DNA of 62,536 bases from a virus: positions 1 to 62,536 of IMG/VR virus record IMGVR_UViG_3300017991_000116, one strand, 5' to 3'. The translations under genes and the position numbers were made by a program. Under the pieces are notes generated by a model, which ran no database searches, had not been told where the DNA came from, and saw only the letters and a program-made list of their open reading frames with translations. Of this stretch, positions 40,265-47,784 are shown in pieces (positions within the stretch are counted from its first letter, which is position 1; each line of letters opens with the position of its first letter).

Positions 40265-41130
40265 TTCTTCGACTTCTTCTGAGGCTTGGCAGCGAGCTGC
40301 ACACCGAAGATGCTCTGGATCCGCTGGACGATGGTGTCGCGGTCCGAGTCGTCGAACTTGCCGATGACGATGCGCAACGCCGTCTGGGTGTCGAGCGCGG
40401 CGATGTCTTCCAGAAGCTGCACCACGTCTCTCGTACTCAGGGCGTACTCGAGCGTCTTCTGGCGCGTCTCGTGCGCCAACAGAAGCACCTTGTCGATGAT
40501 ACCCGAGTCCAGCTTCGAAGCGTTGCCGTTGAGCACGGCTTGGACGACTTCCTTCTCCTTCGAAGGCTTAGGGTAGTCCAGGGCGAGCAGGCGGAACCTG
40601 CTCTTGAGGTCTTCGTTCAACTGGTAAACCCCTCCGTAGACGGAGGTGTTCATGCTGCCCACGACCCACAACCTCGCCCCCGGCTTGAGCTTGAAGACGC
40701 GTTGGCACTCGGGGACCTCGACCTTGCGTCGGTAGTCGGCCACCGAGTTGAGCCCCTTCTGCATCTGCGGGGTCAACGCGTTGACCTCTTCGAAAGCCAG
40801 GATGCACATGCCATATTCGTTCGCGATTTCGAACGCGGTCGGGATCGGCCCCAGGATGAACGGGGTCTGGTCACCGCGCAGGACGTACATGCCGATGAGG
40901 TGGCTTCTCCTCACGTCCTCGGAGCAGTCGAACGTCACGATCGGGCATTTGATCTTGGCTGCCCACGACTGGAAGGAGAGCGTCTTGCCGATACCCTTGG
41001 GCCCCACGCAGATGAGCGGGGCCTCGAACTGCAAGCCCTCGTAGATGTCGTGCAGTCCGTACATGTCGACGAACTTGACGGGGTCGGGCTGGAACTCTTT
41101 GATGGGGATGTGCTCGGTCTTCGTTGTCAT
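40261..41130 (-). CDS. MoxR/CobS-like AAA+ ATPase
   Basis: 289 residues. Walker A GPKGIGKT (about 43-50), Walker B CILAFEEVN (about 109-117), a GSMNTS sensor 1 (about 157) and the arginine-containing LNEDLKSRFRLLALDYP. Typical of MoxR/CobS ATPases. Forms an operon with the VWA gene. The ATG at 41130 has no ribosome site and lies exactly 6 nt after a TATTGT -10 box, so the message is probably leaderless. Confidence 0.85.
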   Translation of the reverse strand: MTTKTEHIPIKEFQPDPVKFVDMYGLHDIYEGLQFEAPLICVGPKGIGKTLSFQSWAAKIKCPIVTFDCSEDVRRSHLIGMYVLRGDQTPFILGPIPTAFEIANEYGMCILAFEEVNALTPQMQKGLNSVADYRRKVEVPECQRVFKLKPGARLWVVGSMNTSVYGGVYQLNEDLKSRFRLLALDYPKPSKEKEVVQAVLNGNASKLDSGIIDKVLLLAHETRQKTLEYALSTRDVVQLLEDIAALDTQTALRIVIGKFDDSDRDTIVQRIQSIFGVQLAAKPQKKSKK

Positions 41131-41136
41131 GCTGCC

Positions 41137-41164
41137 ACAATAACAACTGGTAACCGATTGTCAA
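41137..41164 (-). promoter_or_regulatory. Promoter of MoxR-VWA operon, leaderless geometry
   Basis: TTGACA (41159-41164), 16-nt spacer, TATTGT (41137-41142), GGCAGC, ATG. Confidence 0.7.
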
Positions 41165-41170
41165 GAGGAT

Positions 41171-41719
41171 TCAGTCGTAGAACGTGAGGTACTTGGGGAA
41201 GGCGCGGGGGTCTGCCGTGATGGGCTCGAAGGTCGTCAGGGAGGGCTTGTCGGAGTCAGGCTCCATGACCTGCGAAGTCCACATCCGCACGCCCGTCCGG
41301 AGGTGTTCGAAGTAGACGAAGACGCAGACCATCTGCGAGCCCTCTGCCAGGTCGATGAGGTCGTTGACGTTCGGGTCGGCCGTGAGCGACTCGGACTCGT
41401 CGGGCATCATGAGCATCATCTGCACCTGGAACACGCCGATCGCCTTGGCCTGCCGGATGAACCGGCGCACGTTCGCGTCGTGCCTCGGGCTGCGGATGGT
41501 GTCCTCGTCCTCCATGCCGGGCAGCAGCAGCGCGAGCTTGATGTGGTCGAGCTCCTCGCCCGTGGTGGGGTCGACGGTGTGCAGGATCATGCTGCCAGGC
41601 GTGACGTCACCTTCCTCGGCGAACGACTCGGTGACGAGCTCGAGCATCTTGGTCGCGAACTCGTCGGCGCCGTCCTTCGTCTGGATCCGGTTCAGGATCT
41701 CGACTGGGAATCCCTTCAT
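41171..41719 (-). CDS. Hypothetical protein
   Basis: 182 residues, ATG at 41719 overlapping the previous stop (ATGA). Alternating beta strands and helices (IKLALLLPGMEDE, VFQVQMMLMMPDES, MVCVFVYFEHLRTGVRMW). Soluble, no catalytic motif seen. Last gene before the MoxR promoter. Confidence 0.6.
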   Translation of the reverse strand: MKGFPVEILNRIQTKDGADEFATKMLELVTESFAEEGDVTPGSMILHTVDPTTGEELDHIKLALLLPGMEDEDTIRSPRHDANVRRFIRQAKAIGVFQVQMMLMMPDESESLTADPNVNDLIDLAEGSQMVCVFVYFEHLRTGVRMWTSQVMEPDSDKPSLTTFEPITADPRAFPKYLTFYD

Positions 41720-42222
41720 GACTCTAGCTTCTTGGGGTTGAGGAAGGCGAGCCCCTCCTTCAGGGTCTTGTTGGGGAACACGCGCAGCGCCCATGTGATA
41801 GCGTGCAGCGCTTCGACGTTGGCGCCGTCCAGCTTGCCCGTCTCGATGAGGTACTTCACCTTCGAAGGCGAGAGCTCGAGGACTTTGATCTCCTCGAACG
41901 CCTCGGTGACCGGAAGCTGTGCGTCGGTCAAGAGCTTCTTGATGCCCTCGGGGTCCGGAGCGGTGGAGCGGCGACGTTCGCGCACGACACGTCCGGAGCC
42001 GACGTTGCACTCCTGCCCTCCCTTCTCCGTGGCCGTCCCGTTGCTCTCGGCGAAGGCGAGCAGCAGGACCCTGAGCTGCGCCTTGCGTGCCTTGGCGAAC
42101 TTCTCGAGCGCGTCGAAAAGCGTGTACGCGGTCGCGGCTTGCTCGGCCGACAGGGTTGCGGGGGAGGCAGAGAACGCTCGGCTCTCCGCGAGGGTTTTCA
42201 GTTGCGCGAGTGTGTCAGACAT
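41716..42222 (-). CDS. Helical hypothetical protein (RecT/Gam-like position, function unknown)
   Basis: 168 residues from the ATG at 42222, which has GAAGGAG upstream. An in-frame ATG at 42270 lies exactly 6 nt after a -10 box and would add 16 residues. Long helices (about 20-65), a Cys/Gly turn, then basic VVRERRRSTAPDPEGI and further helices. The size and helix pattern are compatible with a host nuclease inhibitor such as Gam, but I see no specific motif. Confidence 0.5.
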   Translation of the reverse strand: MSDTLAQLKTLAESRAFSASPATLSAEQAATAYTLFDALEKFAKARKAQLRVLLLAFAESNGTATEKGGQECNVGSGRVVRERRRSTAPDPEGIKKLLTDAQLPVTEAFEEIKVLELSPSKVKYLIETGKLDGANVEALHAITWALRVFPNKTLKEGLAFLNPKKLES

Positions 42223-42276
42223 GCAGTCTCCTTCGGGCGTGGCGGCGGAATGCGGCCCTTGCCCAACCATGCTGTC

Positions 42277-42304
42277 AACGTAACACGTGCCGTGGGATTG
42301 TCAA
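42277..42304 (-). promoter_or_regulatory. Promoter, leaderless or short-leader
   Basis: TTGACA (42299-42304), 16-nt spacer, TACGTT (42277-42282), GACAGC, ATG (42270). The upstream gene's TGA (42301) lies in the -35 box. Confidence 0.65.
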
Positions 42305-42864
42305 GCGCTTTTGCGTTGAGCCGGGATGACTTTCGCCTTGAAGTACTCGCAGTGCTTGGCGGCTGCCGGCGCGAAGAAGCAAACGCGGCCGCGTTGGTTC
42401 GCGTGGGTGCAGAGTCCCTGGCACTGGTCCTTGGTGAAGTTCGGCGGCTTCTCTCCGGACAGGTGGAAGCAGGGGTGTCCGGTGACTTCGATCTTCTGGA
42501 GACTCATCTCGACCTCGTTCCGGGGCTTGAGCTCGTGCCTGGCCCCTCGTTCTGCTTGGTCCAACGCTCGGAAAGCCTGCCCCACGACCTGGGAGCGGGC
42601 GAGCGACTGTTTCCGGATGGCGGCCGGGATGGCGTCGCGGAGCGTCCGAGCTGCCCACGCGTCGGGAGACAACCCGTTGAGGTCGGCCCACTTCGCGAGC
42701 ATCTCGTACTTGTCCTCGCCGATGCGCAGACAGTGCGAGTGCTCGAGCTCCCGCTCTCGAGCCTCACGCTCTCGAGCTCGCCGCCACAGAGCGTTGACCC
42801 CGGCGACCCCGAGCCAGAAGCCGACGAAAACTCCCAGGCTCGCGCAGATGATAGCGGTTATCAC
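42301..42864 (-). CDS. Membrane-anchored protein with cysteine-rich tail
   Basis: 187 residues from a GTG at 42864 overlapping the preceding stop (GTGA). An N-terminal hydrophobic span (about 3-26, ITAIICASLGVFVGFWLGVA) is followed by an Arg/Glu-rich coil, then a C-terminal domain with Cys/His positions (HPCFHLS, CQGLCTH, VCFFAP, HCEYF) that could bind metal. Probably anchored to the inner membrane with the tail in the cytoplasm. Function unknown. Confidence 0.6.
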   Translation of the reverse strand: MITAIICASLGVFVGFWLGVAGVNALWRRAREREARERELEHSHCLRIGEDKYEMLAKWADLNGLSPDAWAARTLRDAIPAAIRKQSLARSQVVGQAFRALDQAERGARHELKPRNEVEMSLQKIEVTGHPCFHLSGEKPPNFTKDQCQGLCTHANQRGRVCFFAPAAAKHCEYFKAKVIPAQRKSA

Positions 42865-43142
42865 GGATCTTGATCTTTCGGGGGCACGGGTACGGGCACG
42901 CCGTAGCGCAGGTCCCGTAAGTGGAGTTTGATGAGCTCGCACGAGTCGAACGCCCGGCATTCCTCGCACGAGTCCACCACCTGGAACTCCTTGCACTTGT
43001 TCACCCGGAGCTGGCGGAGCTCCACGTCGAACTGCACGCTGCCGGGCTTGTGGCCCATCGACGCGACCTTGTTCGCGAGCTCGCGGAGGATTGCGGAGAC
43101 TGCCTTGTCTGCCATCTTGTCGTTGTAGTGCCGGGTGCTCAC
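42861..43142 (-). CDS. Small cysteine-containing protein
   Basis: 93 residues, GTG at 43142 overlapping the upstream stop (GTGA); an ATG nine codons later is an alternative. The centre has CKEF, then CEEC and C, a possible four-cysteine site (about 50-68). Pro/Val-rich end. Function unknown. Confidence 0.55.
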   Translation of the reverse strand: MSTRHYNDKMADKAVSAILRELANKVASMGHKPGSVQFDVELRQLRVNKCKEFQVVDSCEECRAFDSCELIKLHLRDLRYGVPVPVPPKDQDP

Positions 43143-43378
43143 TTCTTGTCGGCGATCCGACGGATCTCGGCGAGCGCCGCGTCCGGTGACTCCATGGCCC
43201 GGTGGAAGCAGTCCGAGTGCATGAGTCCGTACTCGACACCGTCCTCGAGCTTGAGCTTCTTCCGGCGGCTCGCGGACAAGGTCCCAGAGTTGATCTGGAA
43301 GCTCTCGTCTCCGACTTCGATGACTTTCCCGCAGCCTATGCAGCGTACGGGGTCCAGGTTTGCAGCAGCGTTCGACAT
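43139..43378 (-). CDS. Small zinc-knuckle protein
   Basis: 79 residues. CIGC (13-16) plus HSDCFH near residues 54-59 form a treble-clef-like Cys/His site. The middle is basic (SASRRKKLKL). Coupled to its downstream neighbour by GTGA. Possibly a nucleic-acid-binding regulator. Confidence 0.55.
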   Translation of the reverse strand: MSNAAANLDPVRCIGCGKVIEVGDESFQINSGTLSASRRKKLKLEDGVEYGLMHSDCFHRAMESPDAALAEIRRIADKK

Positions 43379-43385
43379 CGTCTCC

Positions 43386-44000
43386 TCATTCGGGGGGCAC
43401 GAGACCGATCTTCTCCATGACGGCTTGGAGGTCGGTCCACGCGTCTTTCTTCTTGGTGTGGTCACGCAGGAGGTAGGCAGGGTGAAAGGACGCTCTGAGG
43501 GGTGTTCCTTCCCACTGGTACCACTTTCCGCGCAGGTCACTGATGCTCTTGTTGGATCGAATCAGGGCTTGGGCTGCCGTCGCCCCCAGCGCCACGATGG
43601 CCTTCGGGTCCACCGCCCTGAGCTGGCCGCTCAGGAAAGAGCTGCACGCCGCGATTTCGTCCGGAGCGGGTTTGCGATTGTTCGGGGGCCAGCAACACAC
43701 GACGTTGCAGATGTAGACCTCGTCTCGAGCGACCCCCATGGCCTTGAGCATGCGGTCTAGGAGTTTTCCGGCGTTGCCGATGAACGGCTGGCCGAGCTCG
43801 TTCTCGTTGCGGCCGGGCCCCTCGCCGACGAACGCGATCTTCGCCTTGTCCTCGAGGCCGGTGCCGAAGACGACCTTCTTCCTCGAGCGGCACAGGTTGC
43901 ACCCGTGGCATTCCAGTGCCTTTTCGCGTAGCCTTTGTACGACTGGCGTTCCGGTGGGACCTTTCAACTGATCATTGGTGAAGAGCGATCTTTGCTCCAT
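43386..44000 (-). CDS. Uracil-DNA glycosylase, family 4
   Basis: 204 residues from the ATG at 44000 (AGGAGAC upstream). Iron-sulfur cysteines in CHGCNLC (about 31-37) plus further Cys around 100-115, the GEGPGRNENELGQPFIG active-site motif (about 59-75) and HPAYLLRD (about 178-185) mark a family 4 UDG. It removes uracil from DNA. Since the phage makes dUMP through dCMP deaminase, such repair is useful. Divergently transcribed from the lysis cassette. Confidence 0.9.
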   Translation of the reverse strand: MEQRSLFTNDQLKGPTGTPVVQRLREKALECHGCNLCRSRKKVVFGTGLEDKAKIAFVGEGPGRNENELGQPFIGNAGKLLDRMLKAMGVARDEVYICNVVCCWPPNNRKPAPDEIAACSSFLSGQLRAVDPKAIVALGATAAQALIRSNKSISDLRGKWYQWEGTPLRASFHPAYLLRDHTKKKDAWTDLQAVMEKIGLVPPE

Positions 44001-44010
44001 GTCTCCTACC

Positions 44011-44039
44011 ATAATATACACTACCATGTGGATTGTCTA
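44011..44039 (-). promoter_or_regulatory. Promoter of uracil-DNA glycosylase operon
   Basis: TAGACA (44034-44039), 17-nt spacer, TATTAT (44011-44016). Start codon 10 nt after the -10 box, so the transcript leader is extremely short and the AGGAG site would lie at or before +1. Confidence 0.65.
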
Positions 44040-44061
44040 ATCCGGTCGCCTCGGGTATGCT
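44033..44061 (+). promoter_or_regulatory. Promoter of plus-strand lysis cassette
   Basis: TTGTCT (44033-44038), 17-nt spacer, TATGCT (44056-44061). Its -35 box is the reverse complement overlap of the minus-strand -35, so the two divergent promoters cannot easily be occupied together. Confidence 0.6.
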
Positions 44062-44078
44062 CAGGCCAAGGAGGATCA

Positions 44079-44411
44079 ATGGAACCGATCATGCAATTCT
44101 GGGAAGAACACGGCGTCATGGTGCTGGCTACGCTGTGGCTCGTCCTGTCGGCCGTCATCAACTCGCTCCTGCGTACGCGCACTCCCGAGGGTTGGGTCGA
44201 GCTCGGCATGAACTACCCCCGGCTCGCTGCCGTGATCAAGTTCCTCCGTGCCATCGGCGTTGACCCGGTCAAGGCCGTCAAAGCTATTGCGCAGCTCATC
44301 TCGGGCAAGGCAGAGAAGTCCAAGGAGGTACTGCCCGAGAAAGCGAAACTTGCCGTGGACGTCGCCGAGAAGCTGGCTGGCGACAAGCTCAAAGAAAAGG
44401 ACGAACCATGA
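44079..44411 (+). CDS. Holin-like membrane protein
   Basis: 110 residues, AAGGAGG 5 nt upstream of the ATG. One clear transmembrane helix near the N-terminus (about 14-32, VMVLATLWLVLSAVINSLL), then an amphipathic and strongly charged helical tail (Lys/Glu/Ala-rich). Size, position at the head of the only plus-strand operon and the following lipoproteins suggest a holin or a phage membrane lysis protein. It could instead be an i-spanin-like partner, since the soluble tail is coiled-coil-like. Confidence 0.55.
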   Translation: MEPIMQFWEEHGVMVLATLWLVLSAVINSLLRTRTPEGWVELGMNYPRLAAVIKFLRAIGVDPVKAVKAIAQLISGKAEKSKEVLPEKAKLAVDVAEKLAGDKLKEKDEP

Positions 44412-44680
44412 AAAAGCTCATCCCCCTCATCCTGCTGCTGTCCCTGTCGGGCTGCGGTGCCATCCAGAAGGAGCAGGCCAAGACCGTGCTCGACCTGGCA
44501 CGCAACGCCTGCGCCCTGTACGCCACCCAGGCGGGCCTCACGGTCAAGGACGTATGCGAGACCGAAGAGCAGCTCAGGCCCTTCATCGACTCCATCCTCG
44601 CGGGACACGCGGCCGCAGCCGCGCAGCGCGCTGGCACCTGCAACGCCGCCGCGCACGCTCCCGAGAAGAAGGGGGAGTGA
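44408..44680 (+). CDS. Small lipoprotein (spanin-like candidate)
   Basis: 90 residues, ATG overlapping the previous stop. Lipoprotein signal MKKLIPLILLLSLSGC with the LSGC lipobox (Cys16), then a short Ala/Glu-rich mature part with three further cysteines. It should be anchored to the outer membrane facing the periplasm. Together with the previous gene it could form an o-/i-spanin-type pair that fuses the membranes at lysis. Confidence 0.65.
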   Translation: MKKLIPLILLLSLSGCGAIQKEQAKTVLDLARNACALYATQAGLTVKDVCETEEQLRPFIDSILAGHAAAAAQRAGTCNAAAHAPEKKGE

Positions 44681-44683
44681 GCG

Positions 44684-45493
44684 ATGCCCGGTTTCGGGTA
44701 CATACCGTCTCCCGAAGACAAGCGGGACCTCAAGACGGTTGGTGACGACACCGCGCTGTTCGGCTCCAAGTTCGGAGCCTCGGTCCCCACCGAGCACTAC
44801 AACTGGCTCCGGTTCGTCGAGTGGATTCGTGATCAAGGCATCACGTCGTCGTGCGTGTGGAACGCGATGCAGCAGCAGCACTTCGTGCGGCTGGGCATCC
44901 GTGGAATCTCGAAGCGCATCCCCATGTCGAGGCTGTTCGGCTACTGGCACACACGCCACCGCAACGGCTCGCACACGCGGGACTTCGGCTGCATCCCTCG
45001 AGAAGCCTGGAAGGCCGCAGCCGGGATGGGCTTCTGCAAGGAGACGCTCTGGCCGTTCGACGAGGGACGAGTCAACGACAAGCCCGACTTCGACGCGACC
45101 TCTGGCGCCATCGACCAGAAGTGGCTCGAGGGCTACTACATGATCTGGGGTCTGACCGGCCGTGACAACGAGGTGCGTCAGTGCATCGCCAAGGGTCACC
45201 CGGTGGTCTTCGGCACCGTCGTCGACCAGGACTTCCAAGACTACCGCAACGGACGCATCACGGACGTGCTCAAGCCCCCTCGAGGGAACAAGGGCAGGCA
45301 CATGATGTGCGGCGTCGCCTACGACACCGATGGCCTCTGGGTCATCAACTCGTGGGGCAAGCACTGGGGCTCTCCGGACCCGACCGGTAAACTCCCCGGC
45401 GGCTTCTTCCGCATGTCGTGGGAATGGGTCAACTGGTCGCAAGCGACCGATTGGTGGGCGGTTGAGTTCGCCCAGAATTTCGTGGTGCCGTGA
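44684..45493 (+). CDS. Papain-family (C1) cysteine peptidase
   Basis: 269 residues. The catalytic set is complete: Gln51 and Cys57 (QGITSSC, same spacing as papain Q19/C25), His206 (GRHMMCGVAYD) and Asn222 (INSWGKHWG), then GGFFRMSWEW. No signal peptide or pro-domain is seen. The gene lies inside the lysis cassette between two lipoproteins. Peptidases of this fold are rare in phage lysis modules; roles could be cleavage of cell-envelope or S-layer protein, a virion-borne protease, or host protein attack. Confidence 0.85.
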   Translation: MPGFGYIPSPEDKRDLKTVGDDTALFGSKFGASVPTEHYNWLRFVEWIRDQGITSSCVWNAMQQQHFVRLGIRGISKRIPMSRLFGYWHTRHRNGSHTRDFGCIPREAWKAAAGMGFCKETLWPFDEGRVNDKPDFDATSGAIDQKWLEGYYMIWGLTGRDNEVRQCIAKGHPVVFGTVVDQDFQDYRNGRITDVLKPPRGNKGRHMMCGVAYDTDGLWVINSWGKHWGSPDPTGKLPGGFFRMSWEWVNWSQATDWWAVEFAQNFVVP

Positions 45494-45831
45494 TGGTGAA
45501 GAACTACGTCCGACTGCTCGTGCTGGGAGTTTTCGCTTTGCTGCTCGTGGGCTGCCCGCCCCCGCAGCCGAAGCCTCCCGTCGAGCCTGACCAACCGTAT
45601 GAGCCCGACCCGCCTGTCGACGGCGATCCGGCCGAGGCTGCCTGCGCGAAGTTCGAGGAACTGAAGTGCGTCTCGAGGGACGGCCGCAACCTCTGGGAGG
45701 ACACGCCGGGGGGAGTTTCCTGTCCCGACGTCTTCCGGAACGCCGAGAAGAACGGGGTCGACCTGCACCCCGCGTGCATTGCCCACATAACGAAGTGTGA
45801 GCAGCGCCACGACTGCACGGCCAAGCCCTAG
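45493..45831 (+). CDS. Proline-rich lipoprotein
   Basis: 112 residues, ATG overlapping the peptidase stop (TGATG). The signal ends LLLVGC (lipobox Cys about 21), followed by a PPPQPKPPVEPDQP stretch typical of a periplasm-spanning linker and a small Cys-rich domain (six cysteines, likely disulfides). An outer-membrane o-spanin or superinfection/lysis factor is possible. Its TAG stop overlaps the stop of the convergent minus gene. Confidence 0.65.
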   Translation: MVKNYVRLLVLGVFALLLVGCPPPQPKPPVEPDQPYEPDPPVDGDPAEAACAKFEELKCVSRDGRNLWEDTPGGVSCPDVFRNAEKNGVDLHPACIAHITKCEQRHDCTAKP

Positions 45832-46097
45832 TCACGCAGCTCCGCCTGGTTCACCCCGCCCTTCGAGAAGAATTCCACGTACCTCTGATGGTGCGCCGGC
45901 TCGCCCTCGAGCACGACGAGTTGGCACTGCCCGCAGTACCACTTCGTGTTCTTGGGCCACATGAAGCCCTCCCACTCCTCTTCTTCGCGGACCTCGGGGG
46001 TCATCTCGAGCATCGACGAGTTGCAACACTTGCAGACGGGGTCGTCGGTGAACCGCATGTCGATGGTGCCGTCTTCTTCAATCACTATGCTTGGCAT
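45828..46097 (-). CDS. Zinc-ribbon protein
   Basis: 89 residues. CKCC (about 22-25) and CGQC (about 55-58) provide four cysteines in a ribbon pattern; acidic and aromatic residues between. Convergent with the lysis cassette, the two stop codons overlapping in a CTAG. Last gene of a minus-strand operon that begins at 46708. Confidence 0.55.
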   Translation of the reverse strand: MPSIVIEEDGTIDMRFTDDPVCKCCNSSMLEMTPEVREEEEWEGFMWPKNTKWYCGQCQLVVLEGEPAHHQRYVEFFSKGGVNQAELRD

Positions 46098-46419
46098 GGT
46101 CGTCTTGATCTTTCTGGTGCTCTTCCCAGGCCACGATGCGCTCGCCCGTCTCTTCGCGCAGAGCCTCGAGCGCGCCGTGAATGTCCGGTCCCTCGAGCAA
46201 GTGCATGTGGGGTTCCAGCACGTCGAGCAGGGTCGCGGCCTTGTTCGTGATCTCGTCCTCGTCGGCGAGCGTCAGGGCCATGAGCTCCTTGACGTCGGCC
46301 AGCCACGCGACGAAGTCCTCGCGCAGCGTGCGATCGGCTTCTGCCTTGTCCATGGGCTCCGTGAGCCACTTCTGGCACTTGGCCGCGAGCTCGAGGCGTT
46401 TCAGGAGGTTCGATTCCAT
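46078..46419 (-). CDS. Acidic helical protein
   Basis: 113 residues, ATG at 46419 two nt after the preceding stop. Helical throughout (LLKRLELAAKCQKWLTEPMD, then long EALREETGE helices), net acidic with a His/Asp tail. No motif. Small acidic early phage proteins often inhibit host enzymes, but nothing specific can be said. Confidence 0.55.
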   Translation of the reverse strand: MESNLLKRLELAAKCQKWLTEPMDKAEADRTLREDFVAWLADVKELMALTLADEDEITNKAATLLDVLEPHMHLLEGPDIHGALEALREETGERIVAWEEHQKDQDDHAKHSD

Positions 46420-46420
46420 C

Positions 46421-46708
46421 TCAGTCGTCGTCCTCGTCATCATCCTCGTCGTCATCACCGAAGTAGCCGTCATCCTCTTCTTCTTTGACTTCGATCAAAC
46501 CCCTGAGCTGCTTGACTGCTTCTTCGAAGGAGGCACACGCCCTCGTGGTGAAGGACCCCAAGATGAGCTGGTACTGGACCTCGCCCTTCTCGGAGAAGAG
46601 GACTCCCATCTTCACCATCCTGTAGTTGTAGGTCCACCCGTGCACCTCGTGCACCATCTCGGCGAACTCTTTCGCGATCTTCTTGAACTCTTCGTGGCTA
46701 ACGGTCAT
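46421..46708 (-). CDS. Small protein with extremely acidic tail
   Basis: 95 residues. A compact alpha/beta N-terminal part (1-75) is followed by a tail of almost pure Asp/Glu (about 76-95). AGGAGG precedes the ATG at 46708 and the promoter at 46728-46756 is an exact consensus, so this operon should be strongly expressed early. The tail could mimic DNA, which is inference only. Confidence 0.55.
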   Translation of the reverse strand: MTVSHEEFKKIAKEFAEMVHEVHGWTYNYRMVKMGVLFSEKGEVQYQLILGSFTTRACASFEEAVKQLRGLIEVKEEEDDGYFGDDDEDDDEDDD

Positions 46709-46727
46709 CTCTCTACCTCCTTTTACC

Positions 46728-46756
46728 ATTATAGCAAGTAGACGCCCGATTGTCAA
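46728..46756 (-). promoter_or_regulatory. Consensus sigma70 promoter
   Basis: TTGACA (46751-46756), 17-nt spacer, TATAAT (46728-46733): a perfect consensus at both boxes, the strongest promoter seen in the window. Confidence 0.9.
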
Positions 46757-46782
46757 GGCTTCTGACGGCCTTCAGGAGGAAT

Positions 46783-47154
46783 TCACACCGCGCACAGGAC
46801 GGCACGGGTCGGACCCCCGCAGCGGGGGCAGGAAGGGCCATCTGAGTCGAAGCTCGGGCCCTTCACGACGACACCCTCGATCGGCTCGCCGGGACCGTCG
46901 CCCCCGTAGTTCTCGTGCCAGCCGCAGTGCAGCTTCTTGGCACGCTCGATGTGCTTGCACTCGCCACCCTTGCTCTTGAGCCGGTGCTGCCAGTGGGGGC
47001 ACGTGCACGAGAAGCCGTGGGAGGTGAGGGTCTCCGGGTCAAAGGTCGGTGCGAAGCGCACGGTGTAGACCTTCCCGCTCGAGGAGGTGACCTCCGCCTC
47101 CCAGAGCTCGTTGGAGCCGCACATCCAGAAGGACTCGATGGTGAAATCAGGCAT
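46783..47154 (-). CDS. SWIM-type zinc-finger protein
   Basis: 123 residues. Beta-rich N-terminus (VYTVRFAPTFDPETLTSHG), then CTCPHWQH...CKHI (about 48-68), the CxCx(n)CxH pattern of SWIM zinc fingers, and a second CPRCGG knuckle near the end. SWIM domains bind DNA or protein. A shorter paralogue-like SWIM protein lies at 54135-54395. Confidence 0.7.
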   Translation of the reverse strand: MPDFTIESFWMCGSNELWEAEVTSSSGKVYTVRFAPTFDPETLTSHGFSCTCPHWQHRLKSKGGECKHIERAKKLHCGWHENYGGDGPGEPIEGVVVKGPSFDSDGPSCPRCGGPTRAVLCAV

Positions 47155-47350
47155 TGCGGGCTTCCTTCTTGTCGGCCGCGCGGCGCAGCTTCTTGCTGGC
47201 GGCCTTGACCTCGTGGCGGTAGCCGTAGCCGCCCCCACCGTTCTTCGCCCCGTTGTGCTCGGTCTTGTACTTGCCTTGCGCCATCTCGCTGTCCCTCCAC
47301 GCCTCGTAGGCGGCTGCTTGCTCGTCGATGCTCGAGCGCTCGTAGCTCAT
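47147..47350 (-). CDS. Small charged protein
   Basis: 67 residues, ATG at 47350 overlapping the upstream stop (ATGA). Tyr/Glu-rich N-terminal half, Gly-run (GGGGYGY) and a Lys/Arg-rich helical end. Overlaps the SWIM gene by 8 nt. Function unknown. Confidence 0.5.
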   Translation of the reverse strand: MSYERSSIDEQAAAYEAWRDSEMAQGKYKTEHNGAKNGGGGYGYRHEVKAASKKLRRAADKKEARNA

Positions 47351-47508
47351 TTGTCGTCCTCGTCCTCGGGCATCGGTTCGACGGTGTCCCACAAGAGCAT
47401 CAGGGCAAGGACGGTTCCCTTGGGGATCTCACTCTCCCCGTTCATCAGGTCGAGGATGGTCTTGTCGATCTGTTCCTCGGTGATGACTGGCTTGCGGGAT
47501 GGGGGCAT
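47347..47508 (-). CDS. Small acidic helical protein
   Basis: 53 residues, starting MPPSRKPVITEEQIDK. ATG at 47508 overlaps the upstream stop (TGATG) and the TGA overlaps the next ATG. Helix-turn-helix-like spacing (TEEQIDKTILDLMNGE, IPKGTVLALMLLW) and an acidic tail. Function unknown. Confidence 0.5.
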   Translation of the reverse strand: MPPSRKPVITEEQIDKTILDLMNGESEIPKGTVLALMLLWDTVEPMPEDEDDK

Positions 47509-47747
47509 CAGACTCGCTCCTCGGTGACGACGGGGCGACCCTCGTCGTCGGTCGTGGTCGTGAAGGCTCGGTCGCCAATCACGATCCGGGTGTCGGTTGC
47601 GGGGCGCCCTTCCATGACCAGGAAGAAAGCCGCGTTGAGCTGCTCCTCCGAGAATTCGCAGCTCGCCTCGTCGGCACTGTCGCGACGGTCGGCGATCTCG
47701 AAGGCTCGGTCCAGTTCGGAGTCGGAGGCGAAACAGACGGTGTTCAT
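47508..47747 (-). CDS. Small acidic protein
   Basis: 79 residues from the ATG at 47747, chosen because GGAGA precedes it and the promoter at 47785-47812 would start transcription near 47778. Acidic N-terminal helix and a C-terminal beta hairpin (TRIVIGDRAFTTTTDDEGRP). Function unknown. Confidence 0.55.
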   Translation of the reverse strand: MNTVCFASDSELDRAFEIADRRDSADEASCEFSEEQLNAAFFLVMEGRPATDTRIVIGDRAFTTTTDDEGRPVVTEERV

Positions 47748-47784
47748 GGCGTTCTCCGTGGGGTTGCTGTTGCTCACATCCATC

